A stretch of DNA of 30,333 bases from an uncultured Chlorobiota bacterium (GCA_947311265.1 CAMZKQ010000078.1:1-30333), one strand, 5' to 3'; shown: positions 7,243 through 16,934, counted from the first letter of the stretch. Notes: generated by a model not told the origin, from the sequence alone. Translations and numbers: made by a program.

Positions 7243-10200
7243 TTAAAAATCTTGCCCTAAAGAAAGATAAATAATTCTGGGGTGAATAACATCGTATTCA
7301 ACGCCATACGCCCAATCCAGACGGAAAAAATAGCCCCAAAGGCGGCTGCGTATGCCTAGCCCGTAGCCAAAAATAACTGGGGGACGGTTTTTATTTATAA
7401 TTACGCTTACGGGGTTGCGCGTAATGGTTTGTGTATTGTAGGCATTTTCTTTGGAGAATGGAGATGCGCCTGACCAAGCTGCCCCAGCATCTGCGAAAGC
7501 AATGATTTGAAAGTTGTTTATAAAGTCGTTGCTAACTGGTCGGTTTATTAAGTATTTAACAATGGGAAATCTTATTTCGTTATTTAGGACGGTAAAATTA
7601 GTGCCATTTCTGGCATTTTGCGGAAACCCTCTCATGTTGGTGGCTACTGCTTGATATACATAGTTCTCTTCTTTGTCAATTTCTACGCTTTGGTCGAACC
7701 TATTCTCTGGGTTTAGTGAGTACCAATTATCGACTCCTCCTAGGTAGTAAATGAGTTTGCTTTTGCCGAAAGAGGAGCTGGCGGCAAGGCGAGATGCAAA
7801 AGTTAAGCTACGGTGTATTTTTTTGTACCATCGAAAATCAACTCCTGTAACGAACATATTTGTATATTTTTGGTCGGCTTCTTGGTAAAACTCAAAAAAT
7901 ACCTTTCCTCTAAGCCCTTCGTGGAGGTTCAATGATGGTTTTATAGTGTTATCAAAAATATATTCGCCTTTAATGCCTGTAAAAAACTGGTGCCAGTCGT
8001 CGGTTGTTAATGTTGTAAATTCACTGGTTAGGATTACATTTTTATCGTACCTTGCACTGGTTGTTAACCGCAAGGAAGCTACTTGGCTTAGAGGGTATTT
8101 TAGGATATATAATAATTCGTCGGAGTATAATTTGCCTTTTATGGCGTTGCCAAAGCGTTGGCTTTTGAGTATTTGTTTGTGATAGATGAGCTGTTTATCG
8201 AGCCTTTTTTTTAGATTTTCGACACTTAAAAGGTACTCGTAGCTATTGAAAATACTCCCCATTCGGAAACCGCCTGTAATTTTATAGTCTTCAAATAAGT
8301 CCGTAATCCCGAGTTTAAAGAATAGGCTGGGGCTATTATTAAAGTAAAAAGCACTGCCTGTAAATACTTGGTAAGAGGCATTAAGGTAGCCAATATCTAG
8401 CTGCTGTGTGAGCCGGTCTATATAAAAGTGGGTGAGGTAGTTACGCTGTAATATTTCCTCTACTTTGAGGCTTATTTCAGGTACAGAATCTGTGATAGGG
8501 TAGAGCTTATAGTAAGCACTTTTGCTGTCTTTTTCAAAGGTATAATTATTAATATCTACAAGGATTTTATCGGGGTGTATTAGTTGCTCTGTGGGTTTTT
8601 CCTTGAGGCTCTCTAGCCGAAGTTGCTCTGCTTTATCGTCTTTTATTTTTTGTAGCCTATCTTTTTCGGCTTGTTTGAGCTGTAAATTTTTCTTTATAAT
8701 ATAAGGTGTCATAAATTTTTCTCCGCCGGGTTTTTCGCCAGGAGAAAAACGGTTTTGATAGATGTAGCTTTGCCCATTTTTACGCATTACATCGTAAAAA
8801 AGCTGTTGAGATTGCCCAAAATCATATTTTTCTATATTTTGAGAGTAGTTTGTAATTGGCTGTGTTGTTGAGTAGTAGCGATAATGTACTGCCGTATCGA
8901 TATAGCTTATTGTGCTATCGTACTGGATAATTTGCCGATTATCAATGCCATTTTTATTGCTTAAACTTATAAATTTATTGTTGGTTATTTTTACAGGGTA
9001 CTTTTCGTCTGCATTTGCGGTGTTTGTTATTCGCTCTAAGTGTTTTGATTTTAGTTTGTAATTATACATGAATAAATCGTAGGTTTCTCGCACAGGCGTA
9101 TTACGTTTTGCATCATAAATAGAGTCGTTAATTCGGTTAGATGAAAAGAGTATTTTATCTGCATTCTGCACCCAAACAGGGTTAAAATCATCGGCCAAAT
9201 CGCTAGTTATATTTTCGCTTGTGCCAGCAGTTAGGCTCATTACAAAGATATCCGTCTGGTTATTTTGTACGCCAGATATGGCGAGCATCATGCCGTTGGG
9301 GGAGTAATCGAAGGACAAGACCTTTCGGAAATGCAATAAAGAGCGTTTTTTTCGCTGTTTTGTTTTAATAAAATAGGAATACAATTGCACATCTCCCTTT
9401 TCTTCCATAATAAAAGAAAGTATTTCGCCATTAGGATGCCAGCCCAAAACGGGGTAACTAAAATCGGTAATTTGTTCAATTTTATTTCCAGAGCGGTATA
9501 TTTTTTTCTTTTTCTGTGTTTTTGTATCGTAAATCCAGATTTTAGTTTTTCCTTTTTCGTTGGTAACGTAGGCGATATACTGCCCGTTTGGCGAAGATTT
9601 TACTTGCTGTAAAGCCCGTTGCCTCCGGGCTTTGATAACGATGTCATTTTCATTAGGCAGTACGCCTTTTTCTAGTGCATTCTTAAACTGTTTATCAAAA
9701 AAAAGGGTCCATTCTGGCGTAATTTCCTTTACAGTACTACCCAAAACGTACAAGAACCCATTGTCGGCACTGCGGTTTACTCGGGTGAGGTAAACGATAT
9801 TTGGGATAACGTCTTTGCCGTAAGTTTGTGCAGTAAAATACCAAAGCGAATGCCCAGCAGTTTTGGCATCATCACGGTTTAGGTGGTTAAATTGTTCATA
9901 GCGTCCGCTCTGAAAGCCCTCTTTTACTTTGTTCTCGATTTCGGTATTCCACTCTTGCGAAATATAGTCGGTAAGCCCTTCGGTAAACCACTCGGGGATA
10001 ACCATAAGCGAGGAGTTGGTTAGCCGTTGACGATAACTGCCACCGTATAAAATCTCGTTGATAATAACTTCGGCAATGGCTTTTGTTACTTGCTGTTCGA
10101 GTTTTTTTTCGCTGCCTTCATAATAAATAAATACTTTATTGCGGATTATCCGGGTAACGCCACCTGTATTACTCTCTTCATTATCAGGATTATACCCGAT

Positions 10201-10533
10201 GTTACTTTGCCTAAAATCCGACATGGAGTTATAGCACAAGAAAATAATTCTTTTGCTAATGGTGTGGGCAAAATAGTTTTCGAGTGCTGCTACTTTTTTG
10301 TCGGCAATTGTGGCTACTCTTTCAGAAAGCCCTTTGCCTTCTTCATAAAAATAAGTGTCAAATTTATCGTATCGGTAGTACCGCCAAAAGAAATTGCCGT
10401 ATTGCACCCTGTTTTTACCAAAAGTCATTTGATGCCCATTGTAAAATTGTGCTTGGGTAGGGCTATTGAAAAGCATTACAAAAAGAAAAATTGCAGTTGC
10501 TTTTAAAAATATATTGCTAAAATGTTGTACCAT
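7243..10533 (-). CDS. outer-membrane protein: degenerate metalloprotease domain, TolB-like propeller, beta-barrel
   Basis: About 1096 residues from the ATG at 10533; an in-frame ATG at 10584 would add 17 residues. I prefer 10533 because it puts a normal signal peptide (core LKATAIFLFVMLF, cleavage near QAQ) at the N-terminus, although a GAGG lies upstream of 10584. Numbering from the upstream start, residues 85-300 resemble a gluzincin protease domain with PEWFTEGLTDY at 197-207. The preceding helix, KAIAEVIINEIL, has no HExxH, so zinc binding is lost. Residues 320-530 hold about four PD40/TolB propeller blades (SPNGQYIAYVTNE, HPNGEILSFIME, SPNGMMLAISGV). A charged coiled stretch lies near 655-690. 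Residues 740-1113 look like a BamA/surface-antigen-type barrel ending in SLGQDF, an outer-membrane terminal aromatic. It is a diverged paralogue of the upstream neighbour. Confidence 0.85.
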   Translation of the reverse strand: MVQHFSNIFLKATAIFLFVMLFNSPTQAQFYNGHQMTFGKNRVQYGNFFWRYYRYDKFDTYFYEEGKGLSERVATIADKKVAALENYFAHTISKRIIFLCYNSMSDFRQSNIGYNPDNEESNTGGVTRIIRNKVFIYYEGSEKKLEQQVTKAIAEVIINEILYGGSYRQRLTNSSLMVIPEWFTEGLTDYISQEWNTEIENKVKEGFQSGRYEQFNHLNRDDAKTAGHSLWYFTAQTYGKDVIPNIVYLTRVNRSADNGFLYVLGSTVKEITPEWTLFFDKQFKNALEKGVLPNENDIVIKARRQRALQQVKSSPNGQYIAYVTNEKGKTKIWIYDTKTQKKKKIYRSGNKIEQITDFSYPVLGWHPNGEILSFIMEEKGDVQLYSYFIKTKQRKKRSLLHFRKVLSFDYSPNGMMLAISGVQNNQTDIFVMSLTAGTSENITSDLADDFNPVWVQNADKILFSSNRINDSIYDAKRNTPVRETYDLFMYNYKLKSKHLERITNTANADEKYPVKITNNKFISLSNKNGIDNRQIIQYDSTISYIDTAVHYRYYSTTQPITNYSQNIEKYDFGQSQQLFYDVMRKNGQSYIYQNRFSPGEKPGGEKFMTPYIIKKNLQLKQAEKDRLQKIKDDKAEQLRLESLKEKPTEQLIHPDKILVDINNYTFEKDSKSAYYKLYPITDSVPEISLKVEEILQRNYLTHFYIDRLTQQLDIGYLNASYQVFTGSAFYFNNSPSLFFKLGITDLFEDYKITGGFRMGSIFNSYEYLLSVENLKKRLDKQLIYHKQILKSQRFGNAIKGKLYSDELLYILKYPLSQVASLRLTTSARYDKNVILTSEFTTLTTDDWHQFFTGIKGEYIFDNTIKPSLNLHEGLRGKVFFEFYQEADQKYTNMFVTGVDFRWYKKIHRSLTFASRLAASSSFGKSKLIYYLGGVDNWYSLNPENRFDQSVEIDKEENYVYQAVATNMRGFPQNARNGTNFTVLNNEIRFPIVKYLINRPVSNDFINNFQIIAFADAGAAWSGASPFSKENAYNTQTITRNPVSVIINKNRPPVIFGYGLGIRSRLWGYFFRLDWAYGVEYDVIHPRIIYLSLGQDF

Positions 10534-10772
10534 TATTGTGGATAGAAATTGGTAAAGAAAAGTAGAAAATTCTAAAAAGTGCATCTAATTTCGCCTCTAA
10601 ATTGCCCACTTTATTTTAAGATGCAAGTTACCATTTCTTTTTTAGAAATAAAATTTGAATATTGGTAAGCTTAAAAGCAAATCCTATAATAATGCGATTT
10701 TAGTTTTGCCATAAAATGCCTTAGTATAAGTGTGGGCTGGTCGAGCCAAGAATAACGGACTATTAAGAGGAT

Positions 10773-13589
10773 TTAAAAATCAACCCCCATAGCAATAAAT
10801 TCAAACCGTTTTTTTACTGCTTTTGTTGGGATATGGTTGTACCGCATACCAAGCTCAATAGGGAATGAAAAACGAAGAACGTGAAATTCGGCAAAAAATT
10901 CGAGCCCAGGAGTAGCTACCATCTGTGGGGCGGAAAAACCATTGGAAGCAGCACTAGTACTTATATCGTAAAACAAACTGCCCCTGAAACGTTTGATATA
11001 CAAAAGCGAGCCAATATTAAAATCGGGGTACCAAATAGGAAATACATAATCGGCAGAGAGTAGCGAAATTTCGTCGGAAAATTGTTTGGTGTAGCCCCGT
11101 GCTACTGGTACATTGCCCGAAAAATAGTAGTAGCCTTTTACACCTGGGTGATAATCCCGCTGTTTTTCGTAGGCGACCCGCAAGCGAATGGAGTGGTTTT
11201 TAATTAGCCCAGGTAAATAGCCAGTAGCATAAGCCGAAAGGATACTGCCCTTTATAGTAGGGACAAGAGGTGCAGTTCTATATTTTAAATGGGCAGAATA
11301 CCCAAAGCGAGGGAAAATATCCCGCAAGGCACGTTTTTGTTGGTGGTAATAGGCAAAGCCTACCCCAAAAACAGAAAATGGAGCATTGCCATAGGAATTG
11401 TAAAGCCTAAATACCTTATCCTCTGCCATTGTTAAACTATATGCAGTGCTTAGTACCATTCGCTTGGAAACGGTATTTGTCGAGAAATTTAAAGGCACAC
11501 GCACACCTGCTACAAGGGCGTTTTCTTGCCAAAATTGAGCAATTGAATCATTGGCACTATTAAAATAAAAGCTACGCCTACCTTGGCGTGTGAGTGCAAG
11601 GTTGAATACAGGAAAGTATTTAGAGAAGGTTAATTCCGCCGTATTTTTCCATGTTTTTTCGGTATTATTATAGGTGCTGCTCAATTCGGCGGCAACTGTA
11701 TTGAGCAAATTATTGCCAATGAGCGAAAAACGGACTTTATTAAGGCTAGGTATTACCCCCCAACTATGGGTTTTGAAACCATTAAAACGCTTGTATTTTG
11801 TAACTTTAAAATCTTCATGGGTAAGCAAGTTAGTATCAAGTAGGTTGCCTGTGTTTTCTTGATGAACCAAGTGGGAGTAAGTATCCACCTCGTAGTTTTT
11901 TACGCCAGATAATTTAGCCCAAGTACTGGGTATAAGTTTAGTTTGGGCAATATTGTAGCCATTTTCAGAATAGTCCTGAAAAACCATATTCTCCTGATTT
12001 ACAGCAGGGTTATATGCCCCAAAATGACGAGATGTAATTTGAAATCGTGCTTTACTTTCAATATCTACAGCGTAAATATTCCCGATGCCGTTATACGGCG
12101 AGTTGTAAATGATGTATGCTTTCCAGAACACAGGGCGTGAAATATTTTCAAATGTTGGGGCTAAAATAGTTGTAGTTGTTTTTGATTTCAGATGGTATAT
12201 TTTTAGGGCAGTACCTGCATTGCCAGAACTTGTAAAAACAATCCTATCGCCATCAGGCGACCAGCTAGGGGTACGGAAAAAAGCATTGTTTTTGGCCAGC
12301 ACTTCTTGCAGAATTTTGCCCTTTAAATCCATAATTACAAGCGAGGCTTGTAAATTTGTGCCAAATTTTATGGCCGCTACCAACTGCCCATCTGGCGAAA
12401 GGGCAGGAGCAAAAAATTTGCCCTTTTGGGTGATAGTAATTGCTTTGCCCTTGGAAATATCATAAATGGAGACCTCCGAAAAATCTCGGCTACCCCAGCG
12501 TATATCTGGGTTTGCTTTTGCAAAAGCAATTTTTCCACCCTGCGGATTGCCCAACACTTGCCGATACGAAATGCCCAGTAATTTTTCATCACCATTCTTA
12601 AAGAGTTGTACTAGTTGGGGCTGGTCGCTTAGCGAGGTTTTTATACAAATGATGCTTCCATCGGCCAAAAATTTGGGCTCGGAATAGCTGGTATAGGATT
12701 TTTTCTTTTTTTTGTTTATAATTACGGCATCAGTTGCTATTATTTTAGCATTTTTAATTTGCCAAAGCGAGTCGTATTCTGCCATTGTTTCATCGTACAT
12801 TTGGCGCGTATTTTTGCCCGATTTCTTTTTTAGACTTCGAGAAAAGGCGTAAGGCCATACAGAAACAAAAGAGGTTCTGGTTAAGGTATTTGCCCAAATA
12901 TCTTTACCATAATTTTGCCTTGCATGAGATGTTATTAGGTAGCCAAGAGGGTAGCGATTGGGCACGTAATCTTTGTACGAACCAAAGCGGGCTTTATCAT
13001 ATTTATAGGTTGTGCCTGAAAGCATTTTTGTGCGAATTGACATTGTAAAAGCAGGCAGCCGCCCCCTACCTTGTTGGCTCATAGCGGTTTCTGTGCAAAC
13101 GGCATCACCCTCAAGAAACCAACCCGGGACAGAGTACAAGCCTACTGCCCAGCCATAATCTCCCCACAAAAAGTGCATCAAGTGCGTTAAATTCCTATCC
13201 AAGGAGGAGTATTGTGCAATATGCCTGTATTCATGCACCGCAAGTAGCGATAACCAATCCTGGCTACCCAGCCGGTTGGCCTCTTGCAAAGGCGTAGCAT
13301 ACCATACCGAACGGTAGGGAGCAAGTGCTGCATAGCCATTGGAAATGGTGGTTTGGTTATATAAAATAATGGGTAAGCTAGACATTGTACCGCCTGTTGT
13401 GTTGCTTTCGTATTGGTGCAGTAGCTCAACCCTTTTGGCCACCTTTTGGGCTTGGCTTTCAATCCCTTGCGGGAAAATAATGGTTGCATTTTTGGTTTTA
13501 ATTTGATTCCATTTTAAACTCGATGGGTTTTGTTGCCCATAAACTGAAAATGAAAGCAGTAAGAGAATAGATACAAATGTACTTTTCAT
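10773..13589 (-). CDS. outer-membrane protein: HExxH metalloprotease-like domain, TolB-like propeller, beta-barrel
   Basis: A 938-residue exported protein: signal peptide MKSTFVSILLLLSFSVYGQ, then a peptidase-like domain with zinc motif HEYRH at residues 119-123 and the third-ligand segment GWFLEGDA with Glu160, as in M1/MA-clan gluzincins. Residues 285-560 carry propeller blades of the PD40 type (SPDGQLVAAIKFG, SPDGDRIVFTSSG). From about 600 to the C-terminus, repeated amphipathic strands and a final GVDF fit an outer-membrane beta-barrel. All expected catalytic residues are present, so it may be an active surface or periplasm-facing protease, but no substrate can be read from sequence. It shares domain order with the 7243-10533 gene. 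It starts 29 bases after the stop of the methyltransferase-like gene, so those two are probably one operon; 239 bases separate it from its paralogue. Confidence 0.87.
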   Translation of the reverse strand: MKSTFVSILLLLSFSVYGQQNPSSLKWNQIKTKNATIIFPQGIESQAQKVAKRVELLHQYESNTTGGTMSSLPIILYNQTTISNGYAALAPYRSVWYATPLQEANRLGSQDWLSLLAVHEYRHIAQYSSLDRNLTHLMHFLWGDYGWAVGLYSVPGWFLEGDAVCTETAMSQQGRGRLPAFTMSIRTKMLSGTTYKYDKARFGSYKDYVPNRYPLGYLITSHARQNYGKDIWANTLTRTSFVSVWPYAFSRSLKKKSGKNTRQMYDETMAEYDSLWQIKNAKIIATDAVIINKKKKKSYTSYSEPKFLADGSIICIKTSLSDQPQLVQLFKNGDEKLLGISYRQVLGNPQGGKIAFAKANPDIRWGSRDFSEVSIYDISKGKAITITQKGKFFAPALSPDGQLVAAIKFGTNLQASLVIMDLKGKILQEVLAKNNAFFRTPSWSPDGDRIVFTSSGNAGTALKIYHLKSKTTTTILAPTFENISRPVFWKAYIIYNSPYNGIGNIYAVDIESKARFQITSRHFGAYNPAVNQENMVFQDYSENGYNIAQTKLIPSTWAKLSGVKNYEVDTYSHLVHQENTGNLLDTNLLTHEDFKVTKYKRFNGFKTHSWGVIPSLNKVRFSLIGNNLLNTVAAELSSTYNNTEKTWKNTAELTFSKYFPVFNLALTRQGRRSFYFNSANDSIAQFWQENALVAGVRVPLNFSTNTVSKRMVLSTAYSLTMAEDKVFRLYNSYGNAPFSVFGVGFAYYHQQKRALRDIFPRFGYSAHLKYRTAPLVPTIKGSILSAYATGYLPGLIKNHSIRLRVAYEKQRDYHPGVKGYYYFSGNVPVARGYTKQFSDEISLLSADYVFPIWYPDFNIGSLLYIKRFRGSLFYDISTSAASNGFSAPQMVATPGLEFFAEFHVLRFSFPIELGMRYNHIPTKAVKKRFEFIAMGVDF

Positions 13590-13618
13590 ATAATTAATTG
13601 GTATTGGTAAAAGGGGGG

Positions 13619-14401
13619 TTAAAAATCAATGCCATAGACTTTAAAAACTGTTTTTTTTTCTTTGTGGTAGTTGCCATTTAAGTCAAAATGCCAATCCCAT
13701 TGGGCAGAAAAGTTCGCTTTTGGCAAATTGGCAAACACTAGCTTTTTTGTTGCCGTTTCCGAATTGTCAAAAGGGCTGCTTATTTCAATAAAATCTGTGC
13801 ATAAGCAAGATTGCCCTACGGGCATAGTGTTAATGTGCTGCTGCTGAATGGATTTGCGAAACGCATCAAGCTCATTTTTAGAGTAGAGCTTAAATGGGCT
13901 GAGGTACTCTATTAATAAAATATCCAGCTGGTTGAGCATATTTACCGAAACGCAAAAATCTATACTTAGCCCTTTGGCTAGCCCAAAATTTTCCCAAGAA
14001 GGTAATAGGCTCAATAAATTTATTTTCCCTGTTTTCTTGAAATTTCGGCTAGCAAGATACAAATTTTTAGCAATACCTGTAATATCAGTTTCAATAAAAT
14101 GGAGGTTTTTAGAGTGCCTATATTTATGCTTAATTTGCTCAGGGTGAACAATATCTACAAAATAAATAGTATCGAAAATAGTAAGCAATTCATCTGCCGG
14201 GACATCAAGCAGCCAACCTGTACCTAAAATTACTGCAGTACCTTTGCGTTTTGTTGCTGCCGATTTTAAGATAAATTGTTTTGTGTTTTCTAGGTGCTTT
14301 GCCCAATTGTTTTTCTCCACCAAATAGCGTTTCATAATGCCTTGGCTATCGGTTTTAAAACCCATTTTTTTATATATCGAAAAAGCGGAACGTTTAAACA
14401 C
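13619..14401 (-). CDS. methyltransferase-like protein of unknown function
   Basis: 260 residues from a GTG at 14401; in-frame ATGs at 14365 and 14335 are alternative starts, and the conserved-looking part begins about residue 13. Residues 54-75, TAVILGTGWLLDVPADELL, look like motif I of a class I Rossmann-fold methyltransferase (glycine-rich loop after a hydrophobic strand), followed by IYFVDIVHP, where the acidic residue at the end of strand 2 would contact the SAM ribose. A later ETDITG fits motif II/III. No target-specific motif is recognisable and there is no signal peptide, so it should be cytosolic. It is the first gene of a probable operon with the HExxH outer-membrane protein, and is divergent from the TlpA-like gene. 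SAM binding is inferred, not demonstrated. Confidence 0.65.
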   Translation of the reverse strand: MFKRSAFSIYKKMGFKTDSQGIMKRYLVEKNNWAKHLENTKQFILKSAATKRKGTAVILGTGWLLDVPADELLTIFDTIYFVDIVHPEQIKHKYRHSKNLHFIETDITGIAKNLYLASRNFKKTGKINLLSLLPSWENFGLAKGLSIDFCVSVNMLNQLDILLIEYLSPFKLYSKNELDAFRKSIQQQHINTMPVGQSCLCTDFIEISSPFDNSETATKKLVFANLPKANFSAQWDWHFDLNGNYHKEKKTVFKVYGIDF

Positions 14402-14428
14402 TTATTTTTTAGGTTTTTTAAATTTAAT

Positions 14429-14457
14429 ATTGCAATTTTGCCTTACTACTAATTTTA
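14429..14457 (+). promoter_or_regulatory. possible promoter of the TlpA-like gene
   Basis: ATTG at 14429-14432 and TAATTTTA at 14450-14457 are 17 bases apart, approximating the Bacteroidota -33 (TTTG) and -7 (TAnnTTTG) elements with one mismatch each. The match lies in the short divergent gap and ends 30 bases before the ATG at 14488, which also supports that start over the GTG at 14458. Confidence 0.3.
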
Positions 14458-14487
14458 GTGCTACAAATTAAACAATTAAAACAGTTT

Positions 14488-15516
14488 ATGAAAAAAATAA
14501 TTTCCTTCATAGTTATAACCCATTTTATTTTATCAAGTAGTTTTGCTCAAAAAAAAGTTACAATTACTGGGCAAGTTAATAATAATTCTGGCTATACCTC
14601 TGTGTACCTGGATAATGTACTCGACGAAAGCCAAGTAGCCTCCTCTGCAATCGACACCAAAGGCAACTTTAAGCTCGAAGTTGAAATCAAAAAATCTGAT
14701 TTTTTTAAAATAAAGTTTGATAAAAATAATTTTATATTCCTCCTGCCCGAACCTGGTGAGAAAATTTCGATTATAGTCGATTTGCAAACTATACACTTGC
14801 CACAAATAAAAGGCTCGCCCAACTCGGAGCTACTCTATGCCTTCTTGAAAAAAAGTAATGACTACGATGCCGAAATTGAAGCCCAAACTACAAGAATAAA
14901 TGCACAAAAAAAAGAAGCCATTAGGCAAATGGTAACCAAAAATCCCAGCTCATTGTCCTGCTTGTTTTTTATACAAGAACTTGATATTGAGGAAGATTAC
15001 GCTACCTACAAAAGACTTGCCGAAGGCTTAAAAACACACCAAGGCAACGCCCTTGCCGACGAGCTAATACAGAAGGTGAAAAGTGCATCATTGCTAACTG
15101 TGGGCAAGGCAGTGCCTGAAATTGCATTGCCAACACCTGAAGGCAAAATTGTAAAACTCTCCTCGCTAAAAGGGAATTATGTATTAATTGATTTTTGGGC
15201 ATCGTGGTGCGGCCCTTGCCGAAAAGAAAGCCCTGAAATGGTACGGATATACAACAAATATCACAAAAAAGGCTTTGAAATTTATAGCGTTTCCTTGGAT
15301 AAAAAAAAAAGCAGCTGGATAAAGGCAATTCAAAAAGACCAACTGGCTGCTTGGACACATGTAAGCGACCTAAAATACTGGCAGTCAGCCGCCGCACAAG
15401 CATATAATGTAAATTCAATACCGTTTACTGTACTTATCGATAAAAACGGAAAGTTAATAGCCAAAGGCCTACAAGGAGCAGCTTTGGAGAATAAATTAGC
15501 CGAAATTTTGAAGTGA
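14488..15516 (+). CDS. TlpA-like thiol-disulfide oxidoreductase with N-terminal DUF4369
   Basis: 342 residues from the ATG at 14488. A GTG at 14458 would extend it by ten residues but would bury the signal peptide MKKIISFIVITHFILSSSFA, so the ATG is chosen. Residues 22 to about 120 match the DUF4369 strand pattern (VTITGQVNNNSGYTSVYLDN). From about residue 205 there is an AhpC/TSA-type thioredoxin fold with FWASWCGPCRKE, the redox cysteines being Cys241 and Cys244, and a cis-proline-like segment NSIPFTVLIDKNG. Proteins of this build act in the periplasm, reducing disulfides of envelope or cytochrome proteins; in Bacteroidota they are numerous and the partner is rarely known. The fumarylacetoacetase gene follows after 39 bases on the same strand. 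Confidence 0.9.
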   Translation: MKKIISFIVITHFILSSSFAQKKVTITGQVNNNSGYTSVYLDNVLDESQVASSAIDTKGNFKLEVEIKKSDFFKIKFDKNNFIFLLPEPGEKISIIVDLQTIHLPQIKGSPNSELLYAFLKKSNDYDAEIEAQTTRINAQKKEAIRQMVTKNPSSLSCLFFIQELDIEEDYATYKRLAEGLKTHQGNALADELIQKVKSASLLTVGKAVPEIALPTPEGKIVKLSSLKGNYVLIDFWASWCGPCRKESPEMVRIYNKYHKKGFEIYSVSLDKKKSSWIKAIQKDQLAAWTHVSDLKYWQSAAAQAYNVNSIPFTVLIDKNGKLIAKGLQGAALENKLAEILK

Positions 15517-15555
15517 AATTATAAAAAACAATACTCATCAAATAAAAAATAAGAA

Positions 15556-16833
15556 ATGATAAATAAACTAAGTAACCCAGCTTTAAAATCGTGGATTTCT
15601 GTACCCAAAAACTCGGATTTCCCTATCCAGAATATCCCTTTCGGGATTTTTAAAACTGCCGATAAATCGCCTCGGGCAGCTACAATTATTGGCACTACGG
15701 TAATTGATTTACAAAGGCTTGCAGAAAAAGGATATTTCTCTGATATTGAGGGTTTTATAGAGAGTGTCTTTTCACAATCCACACTAAATGATTTTATTGG
15801 TTTGGGAAAAAAAATAACCCACCCTGTACGCATAAAATTATCACGCCTTTTTCTTGAAAATTCTGCCGAAAAGGCAAACATCGAAAACGCAAAAGCACTA
15901 CATAGCCTAGCAGAAGTAGAGTTGCTTTTGCCCGTCAGTATTGGTGATTATACCGATTTTTATTCTAGCATAGAACATGCCACAAACTTAGGAAAAATGT
16001 TTCGGGACCCAACAAAAGCCCTATTGCCCAACTGGAAACACATACCCGTTGGTTACCACGGGCGAAGCTCCTCCATTGTTGTGTCGGGTACAAATATAAA
16101 GCGGCCTTATGGGCAAACTTTACCAAAAGGCAGCGACACTCCTGTTTTTGGTCAATCAAAACGGTTTGATTTTGAGCTAGAAATGGCCTATATTATTGGT
16201 AAAAAATCAAATCTAGGTGAGCCTATTTCTGTGGCCGATGCCGAAGAGCATATTTTTGGCAAAGTCGTTTTTAACGACTTATCGGCAAGGGATATTCAGA
16301 AGTGGGAGTACGTACCATTAGGCCCTTTTTTAGGGAAAAATTTTGGCTCTGTAATTTCGCCTTGAATTGTAACTTTGGAAGCCCTAAACCCTTTCAGAGT
16401 AGCCGGTCCCGTGCAGGACGACCCTGAAGTTTTTGAGTATCTTAAATATGAAGGCACTCGAAATTTTGATATAAAACTAGATGTTTTTTTACAGCCCGAA
16501 AATTGCAAAGCTACTTGTATAAGCCAATCCAATTTTAAATACATGTACTGGAATATGCCACAACAACTGGCACACCATACTGTAAACGGTTGTAATATTA
16601 ACCCTGGCGATATGATGGCCTCTGGCACAATTAGTGGCAAAGACGAAAAGTCTTACGGCTCGCTAATTGAGATGACTTGGGGCGGCACAAAAACATTAAA
16701 ATTGGACTGTGGAAATGAGCGTAAATTTGCTCAAGATGGAGATACAATTATCATGCGTGGCTATTGCCAAAATGAGGAGTTAAGAATTGGTTTTGGGGAC
16801 TGTGTTACTAAGGTGCTACCAGCAAATAAGTAA
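15556..16833 (+). pseudogene. fahA: fumarylacetoacetase, interrupted by an in-frame TGA
   Basis: Fumarylacetoacetase cleaves fumarylacetoacetate to fumarate and acetoacetate, the last step of tyrosine and homogentisate degradation. One frame of 425 codons (the family is about 420 residues) carries all of it, but codon 270, at 16363-16365, is TGA. Around it the frame reads GSVISP-stop-IVTLEALNPF, where the family has Trp (SPWVVTLDAL), so a single G-to-A change of TGG explains it. The N-terminal SH3-like domain and catalytic domain are recognisable: DYTDFYSSIEHATNLGKMFR, YHGRSSS, FELEMAYIIG and, after the stop, GDMMASGTISG and the WGG loop. No start codon well placed for reinitiation is seen. 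Either the gene is inactivated or the base is a sequencing error; no other damage is seen. A terminator follows at 16859. Confidence 0.93.
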
Positions 16834-16858
16834 AGTGAATATGGTGGTACAACTAGGC

Positions 16859-16888
16859 AAAAAAAGAGCAAAATAGTGCTCTTTTTTT
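16859..16888. terminator. bidirectional Rho-independent terminator
   Basis: AAAAAAAGAGC (16859-16869) pairs with GCTCTTTTTTT (16878-16888) around an 8-base loop, and T runs lie on both strands. It sits between the convergent fumarylacetoacetase and ygiQ genes and can end both transcripts. Confidence 0.8.
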
Positions 16889-16934
16889 TGCTTTTTAGAC
16901 TACACGCAGCTATAAATAGCCCCAATATAAGGGC

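Noticed and set aside
10090..10506. 138-codon plus-strand ORF
   Set aside because: Antisense to the N-terminal part of the outer-membrane protein; no recognisable domain or upstream promoter.
10510..10545. DnaA box CTATCCACA on the minus strand
   Set aside because: A single one-mismatch copy, inside the leader of an outer-membrane protein gene, is expected by chance.
16363..16365. TGA read as tryptophan (alternative genetic code)
   Set aside because: Several intact genes here end in TGA (15514-15516, 23808-23810), and Trp is consistently TGG elsewhere.
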